Positions 41,146 to 48,850 of a stretch of 51,276 nucleotides of DNA are shown in pieces. The notes below the pieces were generated by a model. It worked only from the letters and a program-made list of their open reading frames with translations. It did not search any database and was not told where the DNA came from. Location: positions 1 through 51,276 of the forward strand of contig JBLNBN010000018.1 of the NCBI GenBank assembly GCA_050260015.1, read 5' to 3'. Position 1 is the first letter of the stretch. Each line of letters opens with the position of its first letter. The DNA comes from JBLNBN01 sp050260015 (GTDB lineage: Bacteria; Bacteroidota; Ignavibacteria; Kapaibacteriales; UBA2268). The position numbers and the translations under genes are program-made.

Positions 41146-43322
41146 TAAAACTCTTTAAAGAATTTGCTTCTGTAGTCCTGGATATCCGCCGTTTGACGAA
41201 CTTCCTGGAACCATTCCATAAACGCTTGCTGATCCGATTGCGATTTTAATTGCGCGGCGTATTCTTTCGATTTAGCCTTAACGGTTGCGTCGTCGGGAAC
41301 CTGGCGATTGTTTACGATCATAATATAATAACCGTTTTCGCCGCGTACCGGGGCCGACATAGAGCCGACGGGAACTTTGAACGCCGTTTGAGTGAATACG
41401 GCGTCGCGCCCGACGCCGGGTACCATACCGTTATTCGTTATCGTTGCGTGGAACGTCTTCAAGGATGTGTCGATAGACATTGCCGCGGAGAGCCCGGTAT
41501 TCTTTATTTGATTGTATACCGATTCCGCTTTGTTCTTAAGCATATCGAGTTGCTTTATTCTTTTCAGCTTAGCCGTTATCTCGGGACGCACTTCGTCGAC
41601 TGGGGAGAAGCCTTCGCTGCGTTTTCCGGCGACTTGCGCTACGATGATGCCGAAGCGACGGATATCTATCGGTTGGATAACGAAATTCTGCTCGTTTTCA
41701 AAAGCCTGGTTAGTCAGGGAGAAAGAACCGAAGATCGGGCGGGTTCTGTCGAAGTAAGGAGTTTCGCCTGCCTGGAGCTTGAGCTTCTTAGCGAGAGACT
41801 CAAAGCTTTCGCCCTCTTCAACTTGCTTTGCGAAAGCGTAAGCGTCGCGGTAGTTTTTATTCTTCGTCGAAGGAGAAATTTCGATCGGGATACGAATTTC
41901 GCTGTATTTGATTTCGTCGCTCTGCTTGCCGGTTACTTTTATAATATGATAACCGTACTGAGTTTCGACCGGTTCGGTAACTGAACCGACTGCGGTAGCG
42001 AAAGCTGCGTCCTCGAACGGCTTAACCATTTTGCCTTTAGTAAAGTATCCGACGTCGCCGCCTTGTTGCGCGGAGCCTTTATCTGCGGAGTATTGAGCGG
42101 CGAGAGCGGCGAAGTCTTCGCCCTTATCGATGCGGGCCTTAATGCTCTTCGCTAATGCAAGCGCGCTGTCCTTGGGCATTTCCTGCGTTGAAATAAGTAT
42201 ATGGCTGGCCTTTACCGATTCGTTTACGCCAGTCCGGCGGTCGTCGACCTTAAAGAAGTAAGCTGCGTCCGCCATGTAGATCGGACCCGCTACGTCGCCC
42301 TTATCGAGAAGGGCCATATAGCCATACTTCATCTTGTCCATATTCTCCGTCAGCGTATAGTCGTACGTCTGACCGCCATATTCGCTTACTTTGACGTCGA
42401 AGATGCTGTCTTTTTGCTCGGGCGTCTGGGCGGATTGAATGTCCGCTAAAATAGTTTGAACGCGTTTGTAAGCGCGGAGCGTGTCGTCCTTGGCTGGAGC
42501 GGCGGGGAATACGACGTAGCGAAGCTTGGCCGTTTCCTTTTGTTTATATTTTTCTTTATGTTTCTCGTAGTAAGCGCGAATTTCGTCGTCGGAAACTTTA
42601 ATGGCGGTCGCGTCGATCAGGTTCATTCCAACGCTTACAAAGCTGACGTCGGCGGAGGAGTTCTCGCCTAAGTAGCGATTTCTAACGTAAGTAGGGGACA
42701 TGATATTGGACGAAGCCGTAACGACTGCGGCAAGATGCTCAGTAAGCATTTGACGGCGAACCATCTTTTGGATTTCAATAAGCTGATTGCGGAAATCCTG
42801 GATGTGCTTATCTTTTTCTTCCTGCGGGATTTGGTTCGGGTTAGCGCCGAGGTAATTTACGATATTCTCAGGGTGAGAAATAAGGTCGAGGTAAGCTTGG
42901 CGGCGGAACCCGGTCGAATCGGTGAAGGAACGACGAAGGTATTCCGGGGGATTTTCAACGAGTTGATCGACGATTTGCTCGTCGGAAATAATAATGCCGG
43001 CGTTTTTAGCTTGTTGCTCGAGCAGAATTTCTTCGATCATTTGCTCCCAGATTTGCTGGCGAATCTGCGTATCGTCGAAGTCTTCATTATTGGGCTGTTG
43101 CGCTCTCTGCTGCTCAACGGCTTGCCGAACGCGCTCTTCGTATTCTTTATAGAGGATCTTGTCGCCGTTAATATCGGCAATTACGGCCGTCGACGGGTCT
43201 TGACCGCGGCGCATGAGCGTGCTGATGTCCGCGTCGCTGGCGACCATAAAACCTATAAATAAGAGGGCGAAGAGCCCAAGTAAATAGGGTGAAGTTTTCC
43301 TGATTTTCTCAAATGTTCCCAT
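41145..43322 (-). CDS. PpiD/SurA-like membrane-anchored periplasmic peptidyl-prolyl isomerase
   Basis: 725 residues. A short cytoplasmic N-terminus and one membrane helix (about 12-30) precede a SurA_N-like chaperone region (about 40-260, rich in helices and Q-rich segments), one parvulin (PPIC) domain starting near VKASHILIST and containing GGDVGYFTKGKMVKPFEDAAF and YGYHIIKV, and a second degenerate chaperone/isomerase-like C-terminal part. This is the PpiD architecture: a chaperone at the periplasmic face of the Sec translocon that helps exported proteins fold. It is first in an operon with hpnC and hpnD. A good Bacteroidetes-type promoter lies upstream. Confidence 0.88.
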   Translation of the reverse strand: MGTFEKIRKTSPYLLGLFALLFIGFMVASDADISTLMRRGQDPSTAVIADINGDKILYKEYEERVRQAVEQQRAQQPNNEDFDDTQIRQQIWEQMIEEILLEQQAKNAGIIISDEQIVDQLVENPPEYLRRSFTDSTGFRRQAYLDLISHPENIVNYLGANPNQIPQEEKDKHIQDFRNQLIEIQKMVRRQMLTEHLAAVVTASSNIMSPTYVRNRYLGENSSADVSFVSVGMNLIDATAIKVSDDEIRAYYEKHKEKYKQKETAKLRYVVFPAAPAKDDTLRAYKRVQTILADIQSAQTPEQKDSIFDVKVSEYGGQTYDYTLTENMDKMKYGYMALLDKGDVAGPIYMADAAYFFKVDDRRTGVNESVKASHILISTQEMPKDSALALAKSIKARIDKGEDFAALAAQYSADKGSAQQGGDVGYFTKGKMVKPFEDAAFATAVGSVTEPVETQYGYHIIKVTGKQSDEIKYSEIRIPIEISPSTKNKNYRDAYAFAKQVEEGESFESLAKKLKLQAGETPYFDRTRPIFGSFSLTNQAFENEQNFVIQPIDIRRFGIIVAQVAGKRSEGFSPVDEVRPEITAKLKRIKQLDMLKNKAESVYNQIKNTGLSAAMSIDTSLKTFHATITNNGMVPGVGRDAVFTQTAFKVPVGSMSAPVRGENGYYIMIVNNRQVPDDATVKAKSKEYAAQLKSQSDQQAFMEWFQEVRQTADIQDYRSKFFKEF

Positions 43323-43330
43323 TAAGTGAG

Positions 43331-43344
43331 TAACTCCCGAGTTA
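43331..43344 (-). promoter_or_regulatory. Dyad TAACTC-CC-GAGTTA in the ppiD leader
   Basis: Perfect 6-bp inverted repeat with a 2-nt spacer between the promoter and the ATG at 43322. The half-site matches that of the hydB leader hairpin (11678-11697). It may be an operator; there is no further support. Confidence 0.3.
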
Positions 43345-43392
43345 AGTAAGTATAATAATTTGTAATTTGCTTTATTGATATATACGAAACTG

Positions 43393-43423
43393 CAAATTTA
43401 GCGATAGATAGCTTCTTTTCCAA
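43393..43423 (-). promoter_or_regulatory. Bacteroidetes-type promoter of ppiD-hpnC-hpnD
   Basis: On the minus strand TTG (complement of 43421-43423), a 20-nt spacer, then TAAATTTG (complement of 43393-43400), about 70 nt before the ATG. Exact -7 consensus with proper spacing. Confidence 0.62.
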
Positions 43424-43504
43424 TATAAAATTGCCATGCTATTAATAAATTTGCATTTCTCGCTCTAAACGGCGCCATGATATAGAAAATAATCAAAAAT
43501 ACGC

Positions 43505-43548
43505 AAAAAAGCCGCAGGCTTCATTTTCGGAAGCCGCGGCTTTCTTTC
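43505..43548 (-). terminator. Terminator of the SDR gene at 43573
   Basis: Long stem AAAGCCGC-A-GGCTTC / GAAGCCGCGGCTTT with one bulged A, followed on the minus strand by TTTTTT; 25 nt past the stop codon. Confidence 0.9.
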
Positions 43549-43572
43549 AATATAAATCAACTCATGCGGGAG

Positions 43573-44451
43573 TTAACATTCAGCGATTTCGCCGCCGTTA
43601 ATTTCGATAATCTGTCCCGTGATATAGGAAGCTTCCGGTGAAGCAAGGAATACGAACGCCGGAGCGACTTCGCTCGGGTGGCCGGCGCGCCCCATCGGGG
43701 TGTCCTTTCCGAATTCCTTCAGGTTTTTATCGGATTGCAGTATGGCGTGCGTCCAGATAGGACCCGTCGAAACGCCGTTAACCCTGATCCCGCGTTTAGC
43801 GAGGCTGTAGCCAAGCGATTTTGTAAACGAAGCGACCGCGCCGCGGATAGCCGAGAAATCGACCATATTGCTGTTGCGCAGGAAGTTCGCCATTGAAACC
43901 ATATTAATAATGGAATCGCCCCTCTTCATGTATTTCAACACTTCTTTTGTAAGGTTGAACGACGTCAAAAGGTGCGAATGCAGATTTTTCTCGAAGTTCG
44001 AAACGTCGAAATCCGTTATATCGTCCATTATTGTAAGTTCGGCGTTGTTATTTATAAGTATATTTATCTCGCCGAATTTTTCAATCGCTCTTTCAACAAC
44101 TTTTTTAGCGATGCTTCTAACTCTGATGTCGCCGGAGATGAGCAAGCATGCGCGACCTTCTTTTTCAACTAGCTTGCGAGTGACCTTTGCGTCGGTGTCG
44201 TCTTTATAGTATATAATGGCGACGTCGGCTCCTTCGCGTGCATAATGTACCGCGACTGAGCGCCCGATGCCGGTGTCCCCCCCGATGAGCAGAGCGACCC
44301 TTCCTTCTAATCGACCGGACCCTTGATACGAGGATTTTATCACTTCGGGCTCGGCCTTTATCTCATCCTCTAAAGCCAATATTTCCGTCAAGTCGTCGAC
44401 GGTGTCCCATCCGCCCTTTCTCATTGAGTCTTCCTTCTGATTTTTTGTCAT
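43573..44451 (-). CDS. SDR-family protein of the YghA/YhxC type lacking the catalytic Tyr and Lys
   Basis: 292 residues. After a roughly 45-residue N-terminal extension typical of the YghA-like group comes the NAD(P)-binding motif IGGDTGIGRSVA and the NNAE segment. The catalytic serine region NMVSM (Ser186) is present, but the YxxxK pair reads FSAIR: Phe199 and Arg203, checked at the codon level (TTC, CGC). The rest of the fold is intact, including RVNGVSTGPIWT and ASYITGQIIEINGG. Related enzymes with Tyr and Lys reduce aldehydes or sugars. Without these residues normal SDR chemistry is not expected, so the protein may be a binding or regulatory relative. Monocistronic with a strong terminator. 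Confidence 0.85.
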   Translation of the reverse strand: MTKNQKEDSMRKGGWDTVDDLTEILALEDEIKAEPEVIKSSYQGSGRLEGRVALLIGGDTGIGRSVAVHYAREGADVAIIYYKDDTDAKVTRKLVEKEGRACLLISGDIRVRSIAKKVVERAIEKFGEINILINNNAELTIMDDITDFDVSNFEKNLHSHLLTSFNLTKEVLKYMKRGDSIINMVSMANFLRNSNMVDFSAIRGAVASFTKSLGYSLAKRGIRVNGVSTGPIWTHAILQSDKNLKEFGKDTPMGRAGHPSEVAPAFVFLASPEASYITGQIIEINGGEIAEC

Positions 44452-44535
44452 ATCATTCTTTAGAATTAATTTTCTTTAATGTTAATATTAATAACGTGTA
44501 TCAATTTGTAATATTTTATATTATTGTAAATTCAT

Positions 44536-44567
44536 TTTTGTAATTAGCGAAATATGTATTATTTTGA
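44536..44567 (+). promoter_or_regulatory. Candidate promoter of the SDR gene at 44600
   Basis: TTTTTG ending at 44540, a 19-nt spacer, then TATTTTGA (44560-44567), close to TAnnTTTG but shifted by one base. Start predicted about 25 nt before the ATG. Confidence 0.38.
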
Positions 44568-44599
44568 TTTTAATTAAAAACAACAATCCGGAATAATAA

Positions 44600-45337
44600 A
44601 TGCGTAAAATTGTCGTTCTCGGCGCTACTTCCCGTATTGCACAGGAAACGGTGAAGGAATTCGCTAAAGATAAATCTGAACTCTTCCTCGCTGATATTTC
44701 ATTAGATAAATTGCGCGAAGTCGCCGCCGACCTTAAAGCTCGCTTTGGCGTTAATCCTCATCTGGTCGAATTCGACGCTATGAACTTTAAGTCCCACGCC
44801 GAAATTTTTAATCAGAGCGTTACCGCTTTAGGCGACATCGACGCAGTCCTGGTCGCATACGGAACGCTCCCGACGCAGGCCGAGGTGGAGCAGGAAGCCG
44901 ATAAGGCAGTCTTTCATTTTAATCTAAACGCCACCTCCGTGATCTCTCTGCTCACTTATTATGCGAACTATTTCGAAAAGCGCCGCGCGGGTACGATCGC
45001 CGTTATTTCCTCAGTCGCGGGGGACCGCGGCAGGCAGAGCAATTATCTCTACGGAGCGGCTAAAGGAGCCCTGACGCGTTTCCTGCAGGGACTTCGCAAT
45101 AGATTGACAAAGAACGGCGTTAACGTTTTAACCATCAAGCCCGGCATGGTCGACACCCCTATGACCGCGCATATGAAGAAGGGTCCGCTCTTCGCTAAGC
45201 CAGAAACGATCGGCAGAGGAATTCATCGCGCGATGGTCTCGGGGAAATACCAGGTATACTTGCCCGGCTACTGGCGTTTAGTCATGTTTATCGTACGGCA
45301 TATACCTGAACCTATCTTCAGGAAGCTCAGTTTATAG
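44600..45337 (+). CDS. SDR-family oxidoreductase, DprE2-like
   Basis: 245 residues. N-terminal VVLGATSRIAQ is the nucleotide-binding motif in the variant used by DprE2-type and decaprenylphosphoryl-sugar reductases. The catalytic serine lies in ISSVAG (137-138) and the YxxxK pair is intact (YGAAK, Tyr151 and Lys155), so this enzyme should be active, unlike its divergent neighbour. NVLTIKPGMVDTPMT and the C-terminal IHRAMVSGKYQVYLPGYW, with a hydrophobic end (LVMFIVRHI), also fit this group. Known relatives reduce a 2-keto polyprenyl-phosphate sugar for cell-wall glycan synthesis; the substrate here is not known. Confidence 0.85.
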   Translation: MRKIVVLGATSRIAQETVKEFAKDKSELFLADISLDKLREVAADLKARFGVNPHLVEFDAMNFKSHAEIFNQSVTALGDIDAVLVAYGTLPTQAEVEQEADKAVFHFNLNATSVISLLTYYANYFEKRRAGTIAVISSVAGDRGRQSNYLYGAAKGALTRFLQGLRNRLTKNGVNVLTIKPGMVDTPMTAHMKKGPLFAKPETIGRGIHRAMVSGKYQVYLPGYWRLVMFIVRHIPEPIFRKLSL

Positions 45338-45395
45338 CTTTAGATGAACTTTCGCATTTGCAAAAAACGCCCGTTTTCATGAATGCGTTTATCGG

Positions 45396-45752
45396 CTAAC
45401 CTTTTTCGAATTCGGCTATCCACTTCTTCCATTCGTCGGGTTGATAGCCGATCTCTGATTTTTGACCGTATCGCGTAACGGGAGTTTTAAGGAGCAATGG
45501 GCTTTCCAGAAGCTTTTCGGTTATGTCGTGTATTATATAAGCTAAATTCAATCTTTTGTATTCTTTCCCTTCCGTATCGATGAGCTCTTCCGGCGTTCGG
45601 CCGCGCAACACGCTTTCGAGCTCGCCCCGGCTCATGCCCTTTTCGGCCAAATTTACAAATTGCGTCTTAACGCCGCGCTCCTTAAAGAAGCGTACCGCTT
45701 TCTGAGTTTCCCGGCATTTAACAGTACCGAAGATTTGAATAACGCTTGCCAT
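45396..45752 (-). CDS. ArsC/Spx-family thioredoxin-fold protein
   Basis: 118 residues. It has the family N-terminus IQIFGTVKCRETQKAVRFF with a single redox cysteine (Cys13) in CRETQK, the middle segment SRGELESVL, and LLLKTPVTRYGQKSEIGY, where ArsC proteins place a conserved Arg. The family includes glutaredoxin-dependent arsenate reductases and Spx-type regulators. There is no CxxC, so it is not the Spx type with a redox switch, and no arsenic-resistance genes adjoin it. Hence arsenate reduction is possible but unproven. It follows the PASTA gene by 27 bp on the same strand and is probably co-transcribed. Confidence 0.85.
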   Translation of the reverse strand: MASVIQIFGTVKCRETQKAVRFFKERGVKTQFVNLAEKGMSRGELESVLRGRTPEELIDTEGKEYKRLNLAYIIHDITEKLLESPLLLKTPVTRYGQKSEIGYQPDEWKKWIAEFEKG

Positions 45753-45778
45753 ATTGCCGTCCTCCGAATTATCAGTTA

Positions 45779-46522
45779 TCAGTTAGCAATTATCAAATCC
45801 ACAGCCGAACCGCGCTGCGTCGATTCGCCGGCTGCTGGGTATTGGTCTATTACTGTGTCTGGTAAGAACGTATCGCTTTTCTTGTAGTTGACCGTACCGA
45901 GAACTAATCCTAACTGCGTAAGCTGATTCTTTGCCGCTTCGAGCGACATGCCGATTAGCTGCGGCGTAATCAGGATGGTTTCCGAGCCCTGGCTTAAAGT
46001 AATATCGATCTTATCGCCATAGGCGGCGGTTTGACCGTTCTGTATGCTTTGAGCCATAATCGTATTCCTAGGGAAGACTTCGCTATAGCCATAGAAGACT
46101 TCGCCTAAATCCAAACCGCGCCGCATAAGCTCCACCTGGGCGTTACGCATTTCCTTGCCCAGCAGGTAGGGGACCGTCACGGTTTGCTTGCCTTTGCTGA
46201 CTATAAGCAATACCGGGCGTCCGACCTTAACGACGCTGTATGCGGAGGGAACCTGACGGATGATCCGATTTGCCCGCACGCCTTCGCTGTACTGAAATCC
46301 CGCGATATGGTACACAAGATCCGCCTGGCCTAATTCGTATTTCGCCTGGTCCAGCGACTTGCCGGTTATGTTCGGAACCTTGACAGTGTCGCGATCGTGA
46401 ACCATCCATGGGATTAAAATATTGTCAAAGAGCAGGAAAAGTATAAATATTCCAACTAAAAACAAGGCCGTCATCAATATATAACCGGCGCTACCCTTAT
46501 ACCTTTCGCTAAGTTCACTCAT
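45779..46522 (-). CDS. Single-pass membrane protein with three PASTA domains
   Basis: 247 residues. A short cytoplasmic tail (SELSERYKG), one membrane helix (about 14-36), then three PASTA repeats of about 68 residues: TVKVPNITGKSLDQAKYEL, TVPYLLGKEMRNAQVEL and ITPQLIGMSLEAAKNQL each start one. PASTA domains bind peptidoglycan or muropeptides. There is no kinase or transpeptidase domain, so it is not a PASTA kinase or PBP; stand-alone anchored PASTA proteins occur in Bacteroidetes with unknown roles. A TAATTTTG -7-like box (complement of 46553-46560) is about 30 nt upstream. First gene of a unit with the ArsC-family gene. Confidence 0.88.
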   Translation of the reverse strand: MSELSERYKGSAGYILMTALFLVGIFILFLLFDNILIPWMVHDRDTVKVPNITGKSLDQAKYELGQADLVYHIAGFQYSEGVRANRIIRQVPSAYSVVKVGRPVLLIVSKGKQTVTVPYLLGKEMRNAQVELMRRGLDLGEVFYGYSEVFPRNTIMAQSIQNGQTAAYGDKIDITLSQGSETILITPQLIGMSLEAAKNQLTQLGLVLGTVNYKKSDTFLPDTVIDQYPAAGESTQRGSAVDLIIAN

Positions 46523-46622
46523 AAAAGACTATCTTCATCATTTATCAACTTACAAAATTATTAAAATTTCAGCAAATAACTACAGTATCGCTAAAAAAAT
46601 ATTACGTTTCGCCATTTCGTCT

Positions 46623-47657
46623 ATGATTTTTTTTAGCTTACTAATTGGAATTATCTTGGACGACAAACTGCAGAACGCTTTTGAGCGCGCTCGTGAACTA
46701 TTTGACAAATCGCAATATATAATCATTACAACCCACGTGAATCCCGACGGGGACGCAATCGGCTCCGCGCTCGCTATGCACGAATACTGCCTGGCGAAGG
46801 GGAAAAAATCTCATATTATTATTGATTCGAAAGTTCCGTATAATTTAAATTTTCTTCATGGCTCAAATTTAATCGAGGAATTCAACCCGACTTCAAGTTA
46901 CGAAAAATTCCTGTCGGCCGATTTAATAATTATTCTAGACCTGAACGATCCCGCCAGGACCCGCTCGATGTCGGAATACTTAATGAACAGCCGCGCTTCG
47001 AAAATTTTGATCGATCACCACGTAAAGCCGAAGAAATTCGCCGACGCGATGATTACCGATACTGAGGCGGCGGCGACCGGCGAGCTCGTCGCTCAATTTA
47101 TATCGATGGATCCCGCTTATAAAATGACCAAGGAAGTCGCTGAAGACCTCTACGTGGCTATAATGACCGACACAGGCAGCTTCCGGTTTCCCAAGACGAC
47201 CAGCTCTTTGCACCGTTTAATTGCGGACCTGATCGACAGCGGCGCCTCGCCCCACTATCTCTACGAAATGGTGTACAATCGAGTTACGGAGGGAACCCTT
47301 CGCGTGCTCGGAGAGGCCTATAAGAACCTCGAGCTTTACCATAACGGGCAGGTTTGCGCGATGATAGTTACAGCGAAGATGTTCGAACGCACGGGCACCG
47401 GCGAGGAGCATCTTGAGGGGTTCGTCGAGCGCACTCTTGCTATCGAGGGGGTAAAGGTCGGCGTGTTATTTAAAGAACTCTCTACTCGCGGCGAAGTGGC
47501 TGTCTCATTTCGTTCGAAGGACGACTACGACGTTCGCTCGGTCGCCCAGAAATTGGGCGGAGGCGGCCATACGAACGCCGCCGGGGCGAGGGTTGGCAAT
47601 AGGCCCCTTAGCGAGGTCAAAAGCATGATAGTCGGCGAACTGGGGAACATTCTTTAA
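46623..47657 (+). CDS. DHH/DHHA1 phosphoesterase, NrnA-like oligoribonuclease/pAp phosphatase
   Basis: 344 residues. The DHH motifs are complete: HVNPDGDAIGSALA (I), ILDLNDPAR (II), ILIDHHVKP (III) and MTDTGSFRF (IV), which bind the two catalytic metal ions. The C-terminal DHHA1 domain has GGGGHTNAAGARV. NrnA-type enzymes degrade short RNA oligonucleotides and 3'-phosphoadenosine 5'-phosphate in the cytoplasm. The first dozen residues (MIFFSLLIGIIL) are unusually hydrophobic for this family; a TTG at 46656 (just before DDKLQ) is a plausible alternative start giving a normal N-terminus. Divergent from the PASTA gene across about 100 bp. Confidence 0.9.
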   Translation: MIFFSLLIGIILDDKLQNAFERARELFDKSQYIIITTHVNPDGDAIGSALAMHEYCLAKGKKSHIIIDSKVPYNLNFLHGSNLIEEFNPTSSYEKFLSADLIIILDLNDPARTRSMSEYLMNSRASKILIDHHVKPKKFADAMITDTEAAATGELVAQFISMDPAYKMTKEVAEDLYVAIMTDTGSFRFPKTTSSLHRLIADLIDSGASPHYLYEMVYNRVTEGTLRVLGEAYKNLELYHNGQVCAMIVTAKMFERTGTGEEHLEGFVERTLAIEGVKVGVLFKELSTRGEVAVSFRSKDDYDVRSVAQKLGGGGHTNAAGARVGNRPLSEVKSMIVGELGNIL

Positions 47658-47661
47658 TAGA

Positions 47662-48324
47662 TCACTCGCAATGGTCGCACGCGCAAAGCTCCTCCGGCTT
47701 CCGCGCCTTTTCGAAGCACTCCCGGCCTTCCTTGAAGGAAAACCATACTAAGGCTGCCGCGCCGATAGAATCTATATACTGAATATGGAAGAGTTCATAA
47801 GCTAACGACGACGCCAGTACGGCGAAGGACATATACATGCAAACCTTCGTGCAATTGGCGTCCGCGATAATCGGGGCCGAGTTTAAGCGTTTCCCGACTT
47901 TGACCTTGGCCCTGATCAGGGCGTACATCGTTCCAATGGAGATCAGCGAGACTACTACTCCCCAGAAGGCGCTTTCGGGGTTGCGATTCTCTATAATATT
48001 AATTACCGCGCCGATAGCCAATCCCGCAGCCAGCGCGTAGAAGCAGAATCCCGTTATACGTAGCGCAACGCTTTCGAATCCGCTCCTCTTCGACTCGTCG
48101 TTCCTGCGAATGCGATATATCATTGAAAGTATGCCGAGCCCCGATATAGTCTCGATAAAGCTGTCGACGCCGAAACCGAAGAGCGCCAGCGTCTCGTCGG
48201 AGTAACCCAAAGCGATAGAGACTATTCCCTCGATCAGGTTATAGAATATTGTTATAAAGGCGAGCCATACCGCCCAATTCCAGTATTTATTCTCTTCTAC
48301 GCTGATATTTATAGCGGTGGTCAT
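47662..48324 (-). CDS. Cation-efflux (CDF)-like membrane protein with cysteine-containing metal site
   Basis: 220 residues with about five to six membrane helices arranged like the transmembrane core of cation diffusion facilitators. The cytoplasmic C-terminal metal-binding domain is replaced by a short tail ending CACDHCE (Cys214, Cys216, His218, Cys219). In helix 2 the segment FGFGVDSFIE keeps an Asp. In the helix 5 position, where CDF exporters have HxxxD, this protein has ADANCTKVC (Asp155, Cys158, Cys162). This suggests a thiolate-preferring metal such as Cu, Zn or Cd, but specificity is unproven. The gene ends 4 nt from the convergent DHH gene. The start ATG at 48324 lies beside a repeat-rich region. 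Confidence 0.78.
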   Translation of the reverse strand: MTTAINISVEENKYWNWAVWLAFITIFYNLIEGIVSIALGYSDETLALFGFGVDSFIETISGLGILSMIYRIRRNDESKRSGFESVALRITGFCFYALAAGLAIGAVINIIENRNPESAFWGVVVSLISIGTMYALIRAKVKVGKRLNSAPIIADANCTKVCMYMSFAVLASSLAYELFHIQYIDSIGAAALVWFSFKEGRECFEKARKPEELCACDHCE

Positions 48325-48850
48325 AAAATTTCCTTTTAAAAAGATAATATAACGAATTTACTTCAATTCGGCAAGTTAGGAGAGACCATAAATAGGCTTT
48401 GCCTTTTACTCGAAAGTAGGATACGGCTGTCGCATTTCTTGTCCAACGCCTACGGCGTAGTGTTTTCGGGGCAACGCATCTGTTACAGATGTCCAACGCC
48501 TATGGCGTAACTATCAGAGTATTAATCATTAGTTTTTCGACGCAATAAACTTATAAAGATCGAAAATCTTACGAACCGCGTAGCGGTTTTACATCTGTAA
48601 TCAACGCCGCTCACCCCCGCATACCTTTCCGCGGCTCCGCCGCTGCAGGGAGGTTTGTCGGGGGATAGTCGCTTCGCGTTACAAAGCTGTAACCCCGCCT
48701 GGGGTTAAGAAACGCTTTTCACGCCATTTATCCTATAAATATTAACTAAGAATATTTACTAAATATTGGAAAGGCCATGCATATATCTTTTATGCGCTTT
48801 CGCATTATTTAACTGAAAATATTCATGATTAGCATCTGGAAAGGATATGC
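48325..48850. repeat. Array of small triloop hairpins downstream of mutL
   Basis: 526 nt without a gene, holding several perfect hairpins with 3- to 4-nt loops: ACGCC-TAC-GGCGT (48446-48458), CATCTG-TTA-CAGATG (48477-48491), ACGCC-TAT-GGCGT (48496-48508), AACCGC-GTA-GCGGTT (48574-48588), GCGGC-TCC-GCCGC (48631-48643), AACCCC-GCCT-GGGGTT (48691-48706). A 19-nt word starting GTCCAACGCC is repeated at 48441-48459 and 48491-48509 with one difference in the loop. The words CCATAAA, GCCTTTTACTC and GCATTTCTT recur beyond mutL (51000-51060). Confidence 0.65.

Noticed and set aside
45362..45390. Terminator between the DprE2-like gene and the ArsC-family gene
   Set aside because: Only a 6-bp AAACGC/GCGTTT stem with a 14-nt loop; too weak to call.
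48421..48720. Possible CRISPR-like array because of regularly spaced repeats
   Set aside because: The repeats are short hairpins with differing sequences, only one 19-nt word recurs (twice), there are no uniform spacers and no cas genes.
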